Shown here piece by piece: positions 5,889 through 7,468 of a DNA stretch of 7,468 nucleotides. The position numbers were made by a program, and so were the translations under genes. Numbering within the stretch: the stretch's first letter is position 1; the number at the start of each line of letters is the position of its first letter. The stretch lies in contig CAKTXB010000090.1 of NCBI GenBank assembly GCA_934630555.1, positions 1 through 7,468 of the forward strand, given 5' to 3'. This DNA is from an uncultured Oscillospiraceae bacterium (GTDB taxonomy: Bacteria > Bacillota > Clostridia > Oscillospirales > Oscillospiraceae). The notes beneath the pieces were generated by a model. It ran no database searches, was not told the DNA's origin, and saw only the letters and a list, made by a program, of their open reading frames with translations.

Positions 5889-6953
5889 CTATTTTCCGCC
5901 GCGCGCCGCCTGTGCCACCGGCGTTTCATAATACAGCGCCACGCGCCCCACCGGCGCGCCGTTCAGCAAAATTTCCGCGTATCCCGCCTCAGCACACAGT
6001 ACTGGCGCAAAGGCGTAGTGCGGTGCAAACACGCGCACGCTCACGCATTCTCCGCCCGTAATGGGCAGCAAAAGATCCTGTGCGCACAAAACGCCCACGC
6101 CGTCCTCCGCACCGTCAAACACCGGCACGCGCGCCAGCCGCTCTCCGGCCTGCACGGCAGTATACGGCGTATACGTTTCAAACACATAGTCCAGCAGCCG
6201 CGCGTGGTCGCGCCAGTCGTCCGGGTCGCTGACGGTCACACAAATAGCCTCCCAGCCGTTTTGAACCGCGCTGCTCACCAATATCCGCCCGGCCCTCTTC
6301 GTATAGCCGGTCTTGACGCCCGTCGCACCCGGATAGCGCCACAACAGCTTGTTGTGATTCGTCAGCGTCCTTCCTGCGATCGTCTTGTTTTTCGTACCGA
6401 CGATCGCACGGAACTGTTCATTCTGCAGCGCCGCCCGCGTCAGCACCGCCAGATCGTGCGCCGTAGAATAGTTCTGCTCGCTGTCGAGCCCGTTCGGATT
6501 GTCAAAATGCGTATTCTCCAGCCCCAGCGCCCGTGCCCGCGCGTTCATCCGCGCCGCAAAGCGGCTGACTGACCCGTCGCACGCCACAGCCAGCGCCACG
6601 GCAGCGTCGTTCCCAGAGCGCAGCATCAGCCCATACAGCAGTGCCTCCACCGTCAGCCTTTCCCCGGCAGCAAGGCCCATGGACGAGCCTTCCACACCCG
6701 CCGCCTGCGGCGGCACGGTCACAAGGCGCTGCAGATCGCACTGCTCACAAACCAGCAGTGCCGTCATAATTTTCGTCGTACTTGCAACCAGACTGCGCGC
6801 ATCTGCATTCTTTTCGTACAAGCACCGCCCGCTGGCCGCGTCCATGACCACCGCGCTGCGCGCTGAAACCTCCGGCGCTGCCGCCGCGCAAACACTGCAT
6901 AGCACCGCCAGTATACAGATCAGCGCCGCCGCGCAAATGCTGCATTTTACCAA
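5889..6953 (-). CDS. D-alanyl-D-alanine carboxypeptidase (PBP5-like, peptidase S11)
   Basis: 354 residues, exported. A Sec signal peptide covers about residues 1-26 (one Lys, a Cys/Ala/Leu-rich core, then AAAAPE). The serine peptidase triad of motifs is complete: STTK at 58-61 with nucleophile Ser58, SGN at 113-115, and KTG at 214-216. A PBP5-type C-terminal beta domain follows at about 250-330. It removes the terminal D-Ala from peptidoglycan stem peptides. No clear C-terminal amphipathic anchor is visible, the tail ending QAARGGK. The neighbours suggest a DacB/DacF-like sporulation role, but a vegetative role is equally possible. The start is TTG at 6953: the frame opens only three codons earlier, no better start precedes the signal peptide, and GGTGAT lies 5 bases upstream within a hairpin. 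Confidence 0.92.
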   Translation of the reverse strand: MVKCSICAAALICILAVLCSVCAAAAPEVSARSAVVMDAASGRCLYEKNADARSLVASTTKIMTALLVCEQCDLQRLVTVPPQAAGVEGSSMGLAAGERLTVEALLYGLMLRSGNDAAVALAVACDGSVSRFAARMNARARALGLENTHFDNPNGLDSEQNYSTAHDLAVLTRAALQNEQFRAIVGTKNKTIAGRTLTNHNKLLWRYPGATGVKTGYTKRAGRILVSSAVQNGWEAICVTVSDPDDWRDHARLLDYVFETYTPYTAVQAGERLARVPVFDGAEDGVGVLCAQDLLLPITGGECVSVRVFAPHYAFAPVLCAEAGYAEILLNGAPVGRVALYYETPVAQAARGGK

Positions 6954-6957
6954 ATTA

Positions 6958-6988
6958 CATCACCCGGCATAGTCTTTGCCGGGTGATG
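6958..6988 (-). promoter_or_regulatory. Intergenic hairpin covering the carboxypeptidase ribosome binding site
   Basis: Bases 6958-6969 are exactly complementary to 6977-6988 (12 bp, 7-nt loop). On the minus strand the hairpin begins 5 nt after the ytfJ stop codon and ends 4 nt before the TTG start. The Shine-Dalgarno GGTGAT (6964-6959) lies in its 3' arm. No T tract follows on either strand, so it is a poor terminator. A ribosome finishing ytfJ would cover and open it, which suggests translational coupling or attenuation. Confidence 0.65.
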
Positions 6989-6993
6989 CGCAC

Positions 6994-7398
6994 TTATTCA
7001 GCCTCCGGCGCTTTTTTCGCCTTGCGCGACGCCAGAAACGCGTCCGCCTTGTCCAGCAGCTCCGGCAGCAGCTCAATGAGCCGGTCCACCGACGTCGACG
7101 CCGGCTCCGCAATGGGCAGCATCCGCACGCTCTCGCCGCGAATGACCAAAAACGCCACCGGCGTGATGGTCACGCCCGCGCCCGCGCCGCCGCCAAATGC
7201 ATTGTCGCGCCCGGCCGGATAGTTCTTCGTCGCAAAATCGCTGCCGCCGCTGCCATAGCCAATGGAAACCTTTGTGACCGGGATGATCGTCACGCCGTCC
7301 GGCGTTGTGATCGCATCGCCGATGACCGTATTCACGTCGATCATTTCCCGAATTTTGCTCATGGAAGCGCCGATCATGTCCGAAAGAGGATGATTCAT
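6994..7398 (-). CDS. ytfJ: YtfJ/GerW-family sporulation protein
   Basis: 134 residues, no signal peptide. The N terminus (HPLSDMIGASMSKIREMIDVNTVIGD) is followed by a strand-rich core TIIPVTKVSIGYGSGG, a glycine-rich GGGAGAGVTITPVAFLVI segment, and a helical C terminus with a Lys-rich end. This is the pattern of the YtfJ family, called GerW in some databases, which in Bacillus is made in the forespore and linked to spore germination; its biochemical activity is not established. Slightly shorter than the Bacillus protein. The ATG at 7398 has GAGG 7 bases upstream and overlaps the stop of the preceding gene as ATGA. It supports a spore-forming host and may mark the start of a sporulation-linked gene set with the carboxypeptidase downstream. 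Confidence 0.93.
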   Translation of the reverse strand: MNHPLSDMIGASMSKIREMIDVNTVIGDAITTPDGVTIIPVTKVSIGYGSGGSDFATKNYPAGRDNAFGGGAGAGVTITPVAFLVIRGESVRMLPIAEPASTSVDRLIELLPELLDKADAFLASRKAKKAPEAE

Positions 7399-7468
7399 AC
7401 TTTCGCCTCGCCTTTCTGATTATCTGCAAGAATTTTCAAAAAACCAATGCCCGCGCGCAGCCCCAGGC
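7395..7468 (-). CDS. C-terminal end of an upstream gene (partial, unidentified)
   Basis: The minus-strand frame entering from the right edge encodes a 23-residue tail, LGLRAGIGFLK then ILADNQKGEAKV, ending in TGA at 7397-7395. The stop overlaps the ytfJ start by four bases (ATGA), and the ytfJ ribosome binding site lies inside this tail, both typical of a true operon neighbour. The other two frames stop earlier without such an overlap. In related genomes the gene before ytfJ is often a DUF2953 (YtfI-like) membrane protein, but the visible tail is too short to confirm this. Confidence 0.6.
   Translation of the reverse strand, partial: LGLRAGIGFLKILADNQKGEAKV

Noticed and set aside
6958..6988. 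Reading the ytfJ-carboxypeptidase hairpin as a terminator.
   Set aside because: There is no T run after the stem in either direction, and the gene following it would otherwise lack a visible promoter.

Overview
The window is GC-rich, tightly packed bacterial DNA. Every convincing protein gene lies on the minus strand. The likely source is a spore-forming member of the Clostridia, of the Oscillospiraceae/Ruminococcaceae kind. That inference rests on the natural IspH-ribosomal protein S1 fusion, a four-domain S1, a YtfJ/GerW-type sporulation protein beside a DacB/DacF-type carboxypeptidase, an RpiR-type regulator, strong AGGAGG ribosome binding sites, and high GC at third codon positions. No mobile element, CRISPR array, tRNA or rRNA was seen.

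Layout, read from the right edge in the direction of transcription. (1) 7468-5167: the end of an unidentified gene overlaps ytfJ by 4 bp. A penicillin-binding-protein-5-like D-Ala-D-Ala carboxypeptidase and an RluB-type 23S rRNA pseudouridine synthase follow. A 12-bp hairpin between ytfJ and the carboxypeptidase gene covers the latter's ribosome binding site. (2) 5166-5067: a control region with a clear sigma-A-type promoter. A 44-nt inverted repeat lies across it, made of two TTTC-N3-GAAA sites 33 bp apart. (3) 5066-334: four overlapping genes, namely an RpiR/MurR-type regulator, a BaiN/HI0933-type flavoprotein, cmk (CMP kinase) and the ispH-rpsA fusion. The overlaps of 23, 1 and 4 bp imply one operon that links a phosphosugar-type regulator to nucleotide, isoprenoid and translation genes. 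(4) 333-1: no protein gene. The plus strand can fold almost end to end into hairpins, including a 133-nt four-way junction, and finishes in a perfect terminator with six T. This is best explained as the 3' part of a structured non-coding RNA converging on rpsA. I could not assign it to a known family.

The most interesting signals are this unassigned RNA, the regulator's palindromic operator, and the evidence that S1 can be made on its own from inside the ispH-rpsA fusion. That evidence is an extended -10 promoter in the ispH part, a perfect Shine-Dalgarno sequence and ATG at the junction, and a run of seven A that alone keeps the two reading frames joined.
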